Positions 1-9,053 of a stretch of 64,000 nucleotides of DNA are shown piece by piece. The DNA is from a virus: positions 1-64,000 of IMG/VR virus record IMGVR_UViG_3300013132_003882. One strand, written 5' to 3'. Each line of letters starts with the position of its first letter. Position 1 is the first letter of the stretch. The translations under genes and the position numbers were made by a program. A model generated the notes under the pieces. The model did no database searches and was not told the DNA's origin. It was given only the letters and a program-made list of their open reading frames with translations.

Positions 1-2
1 CT

Positions 3-150
3 GCCACAGCTAAACCAGCACCAGCGGCACCTGCCACAGCTAAACCAGCACCAGCGGCACCTGCCACAGCTAAACCAGCACCAGCGGCACCTGCCACAGC
101 TAAACCAGCACCAGCGGCACCTGCCACAGCTAAACCAGCAACTCCCGGAA
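3..150 (+). repeat. 30-bp tandem repeat, about 5 copies
   Basis: A 30-base unit beginning ctgccacagctaaaccagca is repeated head to tail without visible change up to about position 140. It lies in frame inside the first gene and encodes ATAKPAPAAP. The array runs off the left edge, so the copy number is a minimum. Confidence 0.95.
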
Positions 151-962
151 TTGTGGTGCCAAATAATCCCAAAGGTATTGTCAGCAAAGCACAACTGGAT
201 CAATTTAGACAAGATTCTGGTAATCCCAATGCTACACTTGGCCAGTTTATGAATCAACAACAAGGCAAGACGTTTCGCAAAGGCGGCGCCAATGATCCTG
301 CTGTGATTGCAGCCAGACAAAAACAACCTGTCGGACCTCCCGTGGACAGTCAAGCACAAACAGCAGGCGGTAAAAATGAATTGGCCAAAGTAGGAATCGC
401 TGCTGGTAGTCCAGCACTACAACCTCAACAAGCGGCAGCACCAGCACCTGCTGCACCCGCTGCACCCGCTCTAAACAGCGGAAGTGCTTACACTGGCGGA
501 GTAGGCGATGCACCTAATGACCCTGTAACAGCACCGGAAGCACCAGCACCAGAAGCACCAGCACCAGAAGCACCAGCACCAAACAGCGGAAGTGCTTATA
601 CTGGCGGTGTTGGCAATGTTCCGGACTTTGGTGTAAGAGGCACACCTATTCTTCCTTACGGTCAGGGATCACCAGTTGGTGGAACTACCAATGCAGTCAC
701 AAGAACTGACGCTGAGATTGGCGACACAAATCCAAGAACAGGTGTAGTGACTCCCGGCAGCTTTGACAAAAACAGAGCCCAAGGTGAGAAGAATTTACAA
801 AGTCTTAAAAATTTCTTTGGCAGTAACAATCAACCAGCAGCTCCTGCTGCCGCACCGCCGCCAGGCAATGCTGCTCCTCTAAGAGGACAATTTAAAGAAT
901 CAACTGGCATGCAGGATCCTGTGCTGGTCCGCATGCAGAATCTGGCCGGAATCCGCCGATGA
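3..962 (+). CDS. Pro/Ala-rich repeat protein, 5' partial
   Basis: The reading frame is open from the window edge, so the start lies upstream. The first 150 bases encode five copies of a decapeptide ATAKPAPAAP. Further in are EAPAP repeats (about residues 178-193) and two copies of NSGSAYTGGVG. The rest is low-complexity and rich in Gly, Asn and Pro, with no recognisable catalytic domain. It overlaps the next gene by ATGA, so the two are probably translated together. A disordered linker or virion-associated protein is plausible, but the function is unknown. Confidence 0.8.
   Translation, partial: ATAKPAPAAPATAKPAPAAPATAKPAPAAPATAKPAPAAPATAKPATPGIVVPNNPKGIVSKAQLDQFRQDSGNPNATLGQFMNQQQGKTFRKGGANDPAVIAARQKQPVGPPVDSQAQTAGGKNELAKVGIAAGSPALQPQQAAAPAPAAPAAPALNSGSAYTGGVGDAPNDPVTAPEAPAPEAPAPEAPAPNSGSAYTGGVGNVPDFGVRGTPILPYGQGSPVGGTTNAVTRTDAEIGDTNPRTGVVTPGSFDKNRAQGEKNLQSLKNFFGSNNQPAAPAAAPPPGNAAPLRGQFKESTGMQDPVLVRMQNLAGIRR
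534..580 (+). repeat. 15-bp in-frame repeat (EAPAP)
   Basis: Successive copies of gaagcaccagcacca encode EAPAP. The block is bracketed by two copies of a sequence encoding NSGSAYTGGVG (472-505 and 581-613), so this part of the protein grew by internal duplication. Confidence 0.85.
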
Positions 963-1288
963 AAATACGTGAAGTGGCCGAGGACGTTGACAGCAACCGG
1001 CTACTGGGCTTGGTTGATTTTTTGGCGCATCGTGCAGAAGATGAAAATGCTACCAAACAAATCAGCCAGGATGCCTTTATCAATGCTGCTCGCAGTCTGG
1101 GCATTCCCATAAACAAAAACAACATCGGTGATGCCATTTCCAGAGAGCCCTTGAGTAATTTGTTGGAACCCCTGGACCCAACAACCGGTCAAATCACCTT
1201 CAAAGGTGCAGGCATAGGACCAACTGCCATGCCAGTCAATCAAGCTCAGGACATTGTGGCAGCCGCTGCCAAACGTGCAATGAAATAA
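959..1288 (+). CDS. Hypothetical protein, 109 aa
   Basis: The ATG overlaps the stop of the Pro/Ala-rich gene (ATGA). The product is soluble, with a helical N-terminal half starting MKIREV and a Gly/Pro-containing middle. I do not recognise a family. Its coupling to the repeat protein suggests a shared role, possibly in the virion. Confidence 0.7.
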   Translation: MKIREVAEDVDSNRLLGLVDFLAHRAEDENATKQISQDAFINAARSLGIPINKNNIGDAISREPLSNLLEPLDPTTGQITFKGAGIGPTAMPVNQAQDIVAAAAKRAMK

Positions 1289-1294
1289 CACTGG

Positions 1295-1323
1295 TTGACA
1301 GCCAGTGCAGAAAAGTGTAAAAT
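1295..1323 (+). promoter_or_regulatory. sigma70-type promoter of iscU with inverted repeat over -35
   Basis: TTGACA (1295-1300) and TAAAAT (1318-1323) are 17 bases apart. The -35 sits in the loop of a perfect inverted repeat, CACTGG (1289-1294) and CCAGTG (1302-1307), a plausible operator. No regulator could be assigned. Confidence 0.7.
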
Positions 1324-1353
1324 TGTTGTCAAGCATGCCAAAGTGAGGTAAAA

Positions 1354-1725
1354 ATGGCCTATTCAGAAAAAGTAATTGATCACTATGAAAATCCACGCAA
1401 TGTGGGCAAGTTTGAAATTGACGACACTGTTGGCACCGGCATGGTGGGAGCGCCAGCCTGTGGCGATGTGATGAAATTGCAAATCAAAGTACAAGATGGA
1501 ATTATTACAGATGCCAGGTTCAAAACATACGGATGCGGAAGTGCGATTGCCTCATCCTCTCTTGTTACCGAGTGGGTTAAAGGACGAACGCTTGACGAGG
1601 CCGCAGCTCTTAAAAATTCAGAGATTGCTCAAGAACTCGCACTGCCACCAGTCAAGATTCATTGTTCTATTCTTGCTGAAGATGCTATAAAAGCCGCTGT
1701 AGAAGATTATAAGAAAAAACATTAA
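1354..1725 (+). CDS. iscU: Fe-S cluster scaffold protein IscU
   Basis: IscU is the scaffold on which [2Fe-2S] and [4Fe-4S] clusters are built before transfer to apoproteins. The 123-aa product is close to the usual 128. The three cluster cysteines are present: C36 in GAPACGD, C61 in YGCGS and C104 in KIHCS, with the conserved Asp two residues after C36. A promoter lies directly upstream, and the gene is followed after one base by a radical SAM gene and then by iscA. This implies that the phage supplies Fe-S assembly parts together with an Fe-S client. No cysteine desulfurase is seen, so sulfur would come from the host. Confidence 0.93.
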   Translation: MAYSEKVIDHYENPRNVGKFEIDDTVGTGMVGAPACGDVMKLQIKVQDGIITDARFKTYGCGSAIASSSLVTEWVKGRTLDEAAALKNSEIAQELALPPVKIHCSILAEDAIKAAVEDYKKKH

Positions 1726-1726
1726 C

Positions 1727-3469
1727 ATGTTCACATCTGTGAAGACTCTCGACACAGTTGAATTTGATTTGTGTGTTGATGCTCCAAAAAACAAATGTAA
1801 AATACTATTCTATCACGCCGGCGGCACGTTTGCTGGCCACACAGCCTGGCTGTATCCAGCTGTGCTGCAATTAAAAACATATATTGATTTGTTTTATAAA
1901 AATGTTGCTGATCAACTGGAATGGTTGGTTCCCGTACAACAAGAAATGTCAGATGACGAATTAATTCGACATATTGAACAAACTGATGTAAATGTATTGT
2001 GTACCAGCCATTACCTTTGGAATCATGCGTTTTTAACAGCCCAACTATCTCGCATCAAAAACAAGCTAAAACACAATGTCAGGGTGGTAGCTGGAGGTCC
2101 TAGCATTGACGTCAACAATAATCACAATTTTTTTGAACAATACCCTTACATTGACTATGCAGTGTACGGTGCTGGAGAACAAGCATTTGCAGACATAGTC
2201 AGTCACTTGGTATCTAATAGACCCTTGATTGCATTCAACACATCAAACTGCGCTTGGAAAAATCACAACACTGGAAAACCTATTGTTGCTGATTACAAGT
2301 TTGTAAAAATGATAGAGACCAGTCCTTTTGTACACAACAAAGAATTGTTTTCTGCCATGGTGACAGATGCCAAGAAAAAAAATATTTCAGTCTGGTTACC
2401 TTACACTATCACCAGAGGATGCCCGTATTCTTGTACGTTCTGTGATTGGAACAGCGGACTTGGCAACAAGGTATCAAGAAGAAAAAATACGTATCAACAA
2501 GAAATTAATTTATTTCAGCAACTTGGGACTACTAACATCTATCTGTCAGACGCCAATGTTGGGCAGTATGACGAAGATGTTGAAATGATAGAATATTTTG
2601 GACAGAAAAATTTACAAGAGAATGCTGGTTTTCATGTAGGCGGCAATTTTAGTAAGCTGAAAAAAGATAACAATTTAAAAATTTTTCATATCATGTCTCG
2701 CACTGGGTTAGCAAGCAAAACTTTGAATTTTTCCATACAAGACACCAACCACGAAGTATTAAAAAATATCAACCGGCCTGACGTTGGATGGGACGTACAT
2801 TTGTCCATGGCCAATGAACTGCAAAAAACATATCCTCATCAAGTTATAAAAGGTCAATTAATCTACGGATTGCCCGGACAGACTGTTGCCTCCTGGAGGC
2901 AGACTCTAGAACAAGTAACTCAAGCCAACATTTTACCAGTTATTTTTTTAAACGAGCCTTTGCCGGCTAGTCCAGCCATTTATGATCCTGAATATCAAAA
3001 CAAATTTAAATTTGAATATTTACAAAGCAACAGAATACTCATTGACAAGATATATTCAAGCCTAATTCCAAAAAAAAGCAGTTCTTTTGATCAGTCTGAT
3101 TTGGTGCATATGAATTTGTTGAATGCAGTGTACTTTGCATTGGCAGTGATAAATCTTGCATTAACCGAATACAATTTCAAACGCATTGACATATCAACAG
3201 TAGTTGATGATTATGTGACTACATCTAATTATCAAAATCTCTATAACAATCTTTATCATAACTGGACTGTGAATAATAATTTTTACTACACAATAGATTA
3301 CAGCGGCAATGAATGTTTGATAGAAATTCAACTGCTCTTACACGACCAAGAATTCTTAAAGTATGTGTTGTCGGTGTTGCCTAAAAATCAAAAAAGTGAA
3401 GTTTCAAAATTAGTATTCAAAAATACATTTCCTAAATTTTTAGCAGAAATATCAAAAGACATTGATTAA
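1727..3469 (+). CDS. B12-binding-like radical SAM protein
   Basis: Residues 232-239 carry the radical SAM motif CPYSCTFC (C232, C236, C239), which binds the [4Fe-4S] cluster that cleaves S-adenosylmethionine. The first 160 residues resemble the Rossmann-like cobalamin-binding domain of B12-dependent radical SAM enzymes (a VVAGGPS stretch, then YGAGEQAF). The substrate cannot be read from the sequence. The gene sits between iscU and iscA, which would support cluster insertion. It is clearly more AT-rich than its neighbours, suggesting separate acquisition. Confidence 0.87.
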   Translation: MFTSVKTLDTVEFDLCVDAPKNKCKILFYHAGGTFAGHTAWLYPAVLQLKTYIDLFYKNVADQLEWLVPVQQEMSDDELIRHIEQTDVNVLCTSHYLWNHAFLTAQLSRIKNKLKHNVRVVAGGPSIDVNNNHNFFEQYPYIDYAVYGAGEQAFADIVSHLVSNRPLIAFNTSNCAWKNHNTGKPIVADYKFVKMIETSPFVHNKELFSAMVTDAKKKNISVWLPYTITRGCPYSCTFCDWNSGLGNKVSRRKNTYQQEINLFQQLGTTNIYLSDANVGQYDEDVEMIEYFGQKNLQENAGFHVGGNFSKLKKDNNLKIFHIMSRTGLASKTLNFSIQDTNHEVLKNINRPDVGWDVHLSMANELQKTYPHQVIKGQLIYGLPGQTVASWRQTLEQVTQANILPVIFLNEPLPASPAIYDPEYQNKFKFEYLQSNRILIDKIYSSLIPKKSSSFDQSDLVHMNLLNAVYFALAVINLALTEYNFKRIDISTVVDDYVTTSNYQNLYNNLYHNWTVNNNFYYTIDYSGNECLIEIQLLLHDQEFLKYVLSVLPKNQKSEVSKLVFKNTFPKFLAEISKDID

Positions 3470-3477
3470 ATAGTTGC

Positions 3478-3801
3478 ATGATAACCATAACTGAACAAGC
3501 GCAATCTAAAATACAAAAATTGGTAACAACCAAAGGCTATGCTGGTATACGATTGGGTGTGAAAACCACAGGTTGCTCAGGGCTTGCTTATGTGTTGGAA
3601 TATGTTAAAGAATATAAACCAGATGACAGCACTATAAATTATGCTCAGAATGATTTCTGTGTGGTAGTCGACAAAAAACATGATGTGTACTTGAAAGGAA
3701 CTCAAGTAGACTATGTACGCCAAGGCCTCAATGAAGGCTTTGAATTTACCAATCCCAATGAACGTGACCGCTGCGGTTGCGGAGAAAGTTTTAGAGTTTA
3801 A
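3478..3801 (+). CDS. iscA: A-type Fe-S carrier protein (IscA/HesB family)
   Basis: The 107-aa product has the usual length and the three invariant cysteines of A-type carriers: C33 in TTGCSGLAY and C99/C101 in the C-terminal CGCGESF. These proteins carry clusters from scaffold to target enzyme. The gene follows the radical SAM gene by 8 bases and completes an iscU-rSAM-iscA unit. HesB-like genes are known in T4-like cyanophages; here the scaffold comes too. Confidence 0.93.
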   Translation: MITITEQAQSKIQKLVTTKGYAGIRLGVKTTGCSGLAYVLEYVKEYKPDDSTINYAQNDFCVVVDKKHDVYLKGTQVDYVRQGLNEGFEFTNPNERDRCGCGESFRV

Positions 3802-3803
3802 CA

Positions 3804-4520
3804 TTGTACAATCCAAAATTTAACTATCAGCCCATTGCCCGGCAAAATGTCAACGGCCGTAGACTGTATGCCACACCCGATGGTAACAAATTGCCCAGTG
3901 TAACCACAATACTGGATGCCACAAAAAGTGAAGAGAGCAAACGTGCCTTGCAGAACTGGCGCAACAGTATTGGGTCAGAAAAAGCACAAGCTATTACAAC
4001 AGAAGCAGCCAATCGTGGCACCCGCATGCACACTTATCTTGAACAGTATGTTCGAGATGGGGTGATCAAAGAGCGTGGCTCAAATCCGTTTTCATGGGCC
4101 AGCCATGCCATGGCACACACTGTGGTAGAACATGGCCTGAAGAACGTGAGTGAATTTTGGGGCATTGAAGTGCCGCTGTATTTTCCCAAGATCTACGCAG
4201 GCACCACAGATGGCGCGGGCATACATCAGAACGAAGAGGCCATCCTGGACTACAAACAAACCAACAAACCCAAACGACGAGAGTGGATTGATGATTACTT
4301 TGTGCAATTGTGTGCCTATGCAGAAGCCCACAACGAACTACACGGTACACGGATACGAAAAGGCGTGGTCTTGATGTGCGTCAAGCCCACTGTAGACGAA
4401 CAAATGAACATGGTCACACAGCCAGAATACCAAGAATTTGTGCTAGAAGGCAGCGAGTTTGATCGGTATCGGGACTTGTGGTGGAAAAAGGTCGAACAGT
4501 ATTACTTGCTAAATATGTGA
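3804..4520 (+). CDS. PD-(D/E)XK (RecB-like) exonuclease
   Basis: The 238-aa product shows a RecB-type nuclease core. An Asp in GTTDGAG is followed by ILDYKQ, the (D/E)XK strand, and then by the YFVQLCAYAEA helix typical of RecB motif Q/Y. It starts with TTG two bases after the iscA stop. Related single-domain nucleases in phages process DNA ends in recombination or packaging. The exact substrate is not deducible. Confidence 0.8.
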   Translation: MYNPKFNYQPIARQNVNGRRLYATPDGNKLPSVTTILDATKSEESKRALQNWRNSIGSEKAQAITTEAANRGTRMHTYLEQYVRDGVIKERGSNPFSWASHAMAHTVVEHGLKNVSEFWGIEVPLYFPKIYAGTTDGAGIHQNEEAILDYKQTNKPKRREWIDDYFVQLCAYAEAHNELHGTRIRKGVVLMCVKPTVDEQMNMVTQPEYQEFVLEGSEFDRYRDLWWKKVEQYYLLNM

Positions 4521-4539
4521 TACCTCAAGGAATCACACT

Positions 4540-6291
4540 GTGGCAATTGTACAAATATCAAGAATCACCGCCCGCAAGGGTTTGACTGAAGACCTACCAC
4601 AGCCCTTGGCTGGCGCTGAGCTGGGCTGGGCAACTGACGAACGCAGACTTTTCATCGGCAATGGTGAACTTGCAGATGGCGCACCCATTGTGGGCAACAC
4701 TGAAGTATTGACTGAATTCTCAGACATTTTGAGTTTTGCCGGACAGTACATCTATCAAGGGCAAGCCGCTGGATACACTGTGCAGACCGGAGCCACCACC
4801 GGATCGCCAGTGTCGCAAAGTATTCAAAGTAGACTAGACAGCTATGCCATAGTCACAGATTTTGGTGCCACGGGCGACGGACAAACAGATGACACTGCTG
4901 CTATAAATCGAGCGTTGTTTCAACTGTATTGTGTACAAAACAATACTCAGGTTCGACGAAGCTTGTTTTTTCCTGCAGGACGTTACATTATAACTGACAC
5001 CATTTTGGTTCCTGCCTTTGCCAAACTGTATGGTGAAGGCGGCGCCAGTTCAATCATTGATTTCAATGTGCAGAATTGGGCGGCCAACACTGCTTATGTG
5101 GCAGGAGTGCTGGTGTACGATGTTGCAAATGCTGTGTATAGACGCAGCTTGGTACCAGTGCCGGCCACTGGTATTTTGACCACTGACCCAGTGTACTGGG
5201 CTACAGAATCATTGCCCAGTTATATGATGCGCACAGCTGACAGCTTGCAACAAACAGGGGTCAACATTGCTACCAATGGTGCCACACCACCAGAAAACAT
5301 ACAGGTCAGCGAAATGGGAATCACCAGCAATCAAGTGTTGAATGGTATCCTGATTGAAACTGCCAGCAATTGTGATTTTGACAGTGTCAACATAACAGGA
5401 CCATTGACCACCAATGAGCTCAATGCAGCTGGCGACGACACTGCTGCCATACGCTGGGCCAGCACAGTCAGTTTGACCTGCGAGCATGTGAATTGGAACA
5501 ATTGTGTGTTTTCTGGATTCACGTTTGGTACCAAAACAGATCAACAGATCAAGGGTGTGGTATTTGCCAACTGTGTGTTTGACACACTGTATCAAGGTGT
5601 GGTCTTGGGAGACACTGTAGTGGTATCAGGTGGTGCCACCGGAGTCAAGCTCATGCACTGCATATTTGACAACATCTACGTGGAAGGATTCATATGCAAC
5701 AATGTGAGCTTGAATGCATCTGCCTACAATATTTTTTATGATGTAGGCAACCATTTCAATGGAGCTTCACTGCCTGCCAGTCCGGTTATTTTGATCAATG
5801 CTGACAACAACGTCAGCATTGGCGACATGTTTCAACGAAACACCGCACAATCAATAGTATATCCCAGAATCAAACTGTTCAATTCTACCACCAGCACTGT
5901 GCCTGCCAGTATCGGCGTAGACAGTGCTGTGAGATCACAACTGGGCAGTTATGTTAGAAACACTGGTGTGCAAGCCACCTTGGCTCAAAGCGCCAGCAAT
6001 GCTACCTTGTTTACTATAAGTTCAACATACATCAAAGCCTTCAAAATGGATTACACAATCACTCGAGACACATCAGTGCGCACTGGTACATTGACTGTGG
6101 CCAATGATGCTGATGATTCAGCAGGAGATGGACTGAGTTACAGTGACGATTTTGTACAAAACTCAGATCCAGATGTAACATTGGCAGTGACAGATGTGGG
6201 TACTAACATGACTGTGACGTACTCAACCGACAGTGTACGTCCTGCTGGATTGATATACTATAGTGTGGTCTACCTTGGACTCAGCAGCTGA
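4540..6291 (+). CDS. Tailspike / pectate-lyase-fold protein
   Basis: The 583-aa product starts with GTG. The first 60 residues resemble an N-terminal attachment module (GWATDERRLFIGNG). Residues 106-125 contain the TDFGATGDGQTDDTAAIN signature that opens right-handed beta-helix domains of the pectate lyase 3 family. The remainder is beta-rich, ending in a small C-terminal domain. Such proteins bind and often cut host surface polysaccharide. A CTAAATATG element lies about 25 bases upstream. Confidence 0.85.
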   Translation: MAIVQISRITARKGLTEDLPQPLAGAELGWATDERRLFIGNGELADGAPIVGNTEVLTEFSDILSFAGQYIYQGQAAGYTVQTGATTGSPVSQSIQSRLDSYAIVTDFGATGDGQTDDTAAINRALFQLYCVQNNTQVRRSLFFPAGRYIITDTILVPAFAKLYGEGGASSIIDFNVQNWAANTAYVAGVLVYDVANAVYRRSLVPVPATGILTTDPVYWATESLPSYMMRTADSLQQTGVNIATNGATPPENIQVSEMGITSNQVLNGILIETASNCDFDSVNITGPLTTNELNAAGDDTAAIRWASTVSLTCEHVNWNNCVFSGFTFGTKTDQQIKGVVFANCVFDTLYQGVVLGDTVVVSGGATGVKLMHCIFDNIYVEGFICNNVSLNASAYNIFYDVGNHFNGASLPASPVILINADNNVSIGDMFQRNTAQSIVYPRIKLFNSTTSTVPASIGVDSAVRSQLGSYVRNTGVQATLAQSASNATLFTISSTYIKAFKMDYTITRDTSVRTGTLTVANDADDSAGDGLSYSDDFVQNSDPDVTLAVTDVGTNMTVTYSTDSVRPAGLIYYSVVYLGLSS

Positions 6292-6297
6292 TACAAC

Positions 6298-6723
6298 ATG
6301 TGGCCTAGAGATTTCAGTGAGCGGCTGGAGAGGTGGGCACAGTTAAGACAGCAATGTCAGACACTGCACTCGGAGCCTGCTTTGATCAAAATCAATACCT
6401 GGTGGTTCCAGACTCCTTGGACTGCTTATCATTTGCACTGGGACGACCAAGCGGATTGGCCAGATCCCTGGCAGTTGTTGAGTGACAACCAGTATTGTCC
6501 GGTTGCAAGAGGCTTGGGAATCATGTATACTATAGCTATGCTAGACCGTGAAGACCTGCAAGATGCTTGCATGATTGAGTATCAAAGCGACAATTTAGTC
6601 CTGGTCAACAAAGAGAAATATATACTGAATTGGGATCCTGATCAAGTCGTAAATATCAGCCTGGGGCGGTCAAAACCCCGGCGGCGTGTCAGTCAAGAAC
6701 AAGTAAAACAAAAAATTCGTTAG
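6298..6723 (+). CDS. Hypothetical protein, 141 aa, Trp-rich
   Basis: This gene lies six bases after the tailspike and six bases before nrdA. It is rich in Trp and Tyr in the first half, with a basic C-terminus (KPRRRVS). It could be a tailspike chaperone or accessory protein by position only; no family was recognised. Confidence 0.65.
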   Translation: MWPRDFSERLERWAQLRQQCQTLHSEPALIKINTWWFQTPWTAYHLHWDDQADWPDPWQLLSDNQYCPVARGLGIMYTIAMLDREDLQDACMIEYQSDNLVLVNKEKYILNWDPDQVVNISLGRSKPRRRVSQEQVKQKIR

Positions 6724-6729
6724 GATAAA

Positions 6730-9051
6730 ATGAAAAGCATCACAGTTGTCAAGCGCAGTGGGCGCAGAGAATCGCTCGCCTTGGAAAAATGGCAAACCCA
6801 AATTGCCAAAGTATGTGCAGGCATAGCAGACGTTAGCCAAAGCATGGTAGAGATCAAAGCACAGTTGCACTTTTATGATGGTATTACCACCAAGGAAATT
6901 GACGGTATTACCCTACGTGCCATTGTGGATCTAATTGACGTGGAATCAAACCCTGATGTGGGGCACACCAACTATCAGTATGTGGCAGGCAAACAACGAC
7001 TCAGCATGCTACGCAAAGACGTATACGGGTCATACGATCCTCCTCACTTGTATGACATTGTGAAAACCAACGTGGCCTCTGGCCTGTACACTCCTGAACT
7101 CCTAGAGTGGTACTCAGAGGACGACTGGAATCGTATGCATGACATGATTGATCATGCCAAGGATGAATCATACAGTTATGCCGCAGTAGAGCAGTTGATT
7201 GAAAAATATCTAGTAAAGAATCGTAGCACAGGGCAAACATATGAAACTCCGCAAGTTAGATACATGGTGGCCGCTGCCACTGTATTCCATAAAGAAGAAC
7301 CTAACACAGCTCGCATGCGCTATATCAAAGAATACTACACAGCAGCCAGCGACGGACTCTTCACTCTGGCCACACCTGTGTTGGCTGGGCTTGGTACTCC
7401 TACTAAGCAGTTTAGCAGTTGTGTTCTTATTAGATCAGACGATGATCTCGATAGCATATTTGCCAGCGGTGAGATGATGGCTAAATATGCCAGCAAACGT
7501 GCTGGTATTGGTTTGGAGATTGGACGCTTACGACCACTAGGCTCACCCATTCGCGGTGGCGAGATCATGCACACTGGTATGATTCCTTTCCTTAAGAAAT
7601 GGTTTGGCGATCTACGCTCATGTTCACAAGGAGGTATTAGAAATGCTTCGGCTACGGTTTTTTATCCCATATGGCATCTGCAGTTTGATGACCTCATTGT
7701 TCTCAAGAACAACCAAGGTACAGAAGAGACCCGGGTACGACACATGGATTATGGTGTCGTGTTATCTGCATTCTTCTGGCGTCGCTTTAAGAACAAGGAG
7801 AACATTACGTTCTTCGACCCCAATCAAGTACCTGACCTTTATGAAGCCTTCTATAAAGACACTGCCCTTTTTGAAACACTATACGTAAAATACGAAAAAG
7901 ACAGCAGCCTCCGTAAGAAAACGATGGCTGCGGAGGAAGTTTTCAAAAGTGGTATTCTCAAGGAACGAACCGATACTGGACGTATCTATCTAGTGTTCAT
8001 TGACAATGTGATGGACCAAGGACCATTTGATCCTGAATATCACACCATTTACCAAAGCAATCTCTGCTGTGAAATCCTGTTGCCCACCCGACCTTTCCGG
8101 CGTCTTGACGATGAGGAAGGTCGTATTGCATTGTGTACATTGGGGTCAATCAACTGGGGTGCGTTCCGTCACCCCGAAGACATGCGCAGAGCCTGTCGCA
8201 TCCTGCAACGCAGCTTGTGTAACATTCTTGACTATCAGGACTTCTTGAGCATTCAAAGTCAACTCAGCAACGATGAAATCCAACCACTTGGTATTGGCAT
8301 TACCAACTTGGCCTACTGGCACGCCAAGCGCGGACTAGAGTATGGCGAAACGGATGCCCTGTCAGAAGTCAAGTCTTGGATGGAGCACCAGGCATACTAC
8401 CTGACCGAAGCCACAGTGGAACTGGCCCGAGAACGTGGTCGTTGTAAGGACAGCGACAAGACACGTTACGGCAAAGGTATCTTCCCGTGGGAACTACGTG
8501 CCAAGGGTGTCAACGAGTTAACAGACTTCACATCTGATCCTGCACTGGATTGGAACACCTTGCGTGGCAACATGCGAGCATACGGTGTGCGCAATGCCAC
8601 CTTGATGGCAGTGGCACCGGTGGAGAGTAGTTCAGTTGTGATCAACTCAACCAACGGCATTGAAATGCCCATGAGCTTGATCTCAGTCAAAGAATCAAAA
8701 GCAGGCAGTCTCACACAAGTGGTGCCTGAATATCACAAGTTGAAAAACCGATATCAATTAATGTGGGCGCAGAAGGATTGTGTTGGCTATTTGAAAACAG
8801 CCGCGGTGTTGGCAGCATACATTGATCAGTCAATATCAACCAACACATTCTACAATCCTGCACACTTTGCAGATCGTAAAGTGCCCACTACGTTGATTGC
8901 TAAGAATTTAATGCAAGCACACCACTGGGGCATCAAGACATTTTACTACAGCCTGATCAACAAGCAAGGCTCCAAAGCAGCCAAAGAAGAAGCACCATTA
9001 GAAGTCATAGACTTTGATGATGCGGAAGACTGCGAATCTTGTAAACTGTAA
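6730..9051 (+). CDS. nrdA: Ribonucleotide reductase class Ia, large subunit
   Basis: This subunit reduces ribonucleoside diphosphates to deoxy forms for phage DNA synthesis. The 773-aa product begins with an ATP-cone. Active-site residues are visible: C231 in FSSCVL, N444/C446/E448 in NLCCEIL, and C469 in ALCTLG. The radical-transfer pair is Y739/Y740, and the C-terminal redox pair is C768/C771 in CESCKL. nrdB and a glutaredoxin follow, giving a complete aerobic system with its own reductant. Confidence 0.97.
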   Translation: MKSITVVKRSGRRESLALEKWQTQIAKVCAGIADVSQSMVEIKAQLHFYDGITTKEIDGITLRAIVDLIDVESNPDVGHTNYQYVAGKQRLSMLRKDVYGSYDPPHLYDIVKTNVASGLYTPELLEWYSEDDWNRMHDMIDHAKDESYSYAAVEQLIEKYLVKNRSTGQTYETPQVRYMVAAATVFHKEEPNTARMRYIKEYYTAASDGLFTLATPVLAGLGTPTKQFSSCVLIRSDDDLDSIFASGEMMAKYASKRAGIGLEIGRLRPLGSPIRGGEIMHTGMIPFLKKWFGDLRSCSQGGIRNASATVFYPIWHLQFDDLIVLKNNQGTEETRVRHMDYGVVLSAFFWRRFKNKENITFFDPNQVPDLYEAFYKDTALFETLYVKYEKDSSLRKKTMAAEEVFKSGILKERTDTGRIYLVFIDNVMDQGPFDPEYHTIYQSNLCCEILLPTRPFRRLDDEEGRIALCTLGSINWGAFRHPEDMRRACRILQRSLCNILDYQDFLSIQSQLSNDEIQPLGIGITNLAYWHAKRGLEYGETDALSEVKSWMEHQAYYLTEATVELARERGRCKDSDKTRYGKGIFPWELRAKGVNELTDFTSDPALDWNTLRGNMRAYGVRNATLMAVAPVESSSVVINSTNGIEMPMSLISVKESKAGSLTQVVPEYHKLKNRYQLMWAQKDCVGYLKTAAVLAAYIDQSISTNTFYNPAHFADRKVPTTLIAKNLMQAHHWGIKTFYYSLINKQGSKAAKEEAPLEVIDFDDAEDCESCKL

Positions 9052-9053
9052 TC

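Noticed and set aside
3-150. Direct repeat array as a CRISPR
   Set aside because: Units are contiguous with no spacers and encode an in-frame decapeptide, so this is a coding tandem repeat.
247-513. Minus-strand open frame of 88 codons
   Set aside because: It is a shadow of the low-complexity Pro/Ala gene with biased composition and no ribosome site; many similar shadows were left out.
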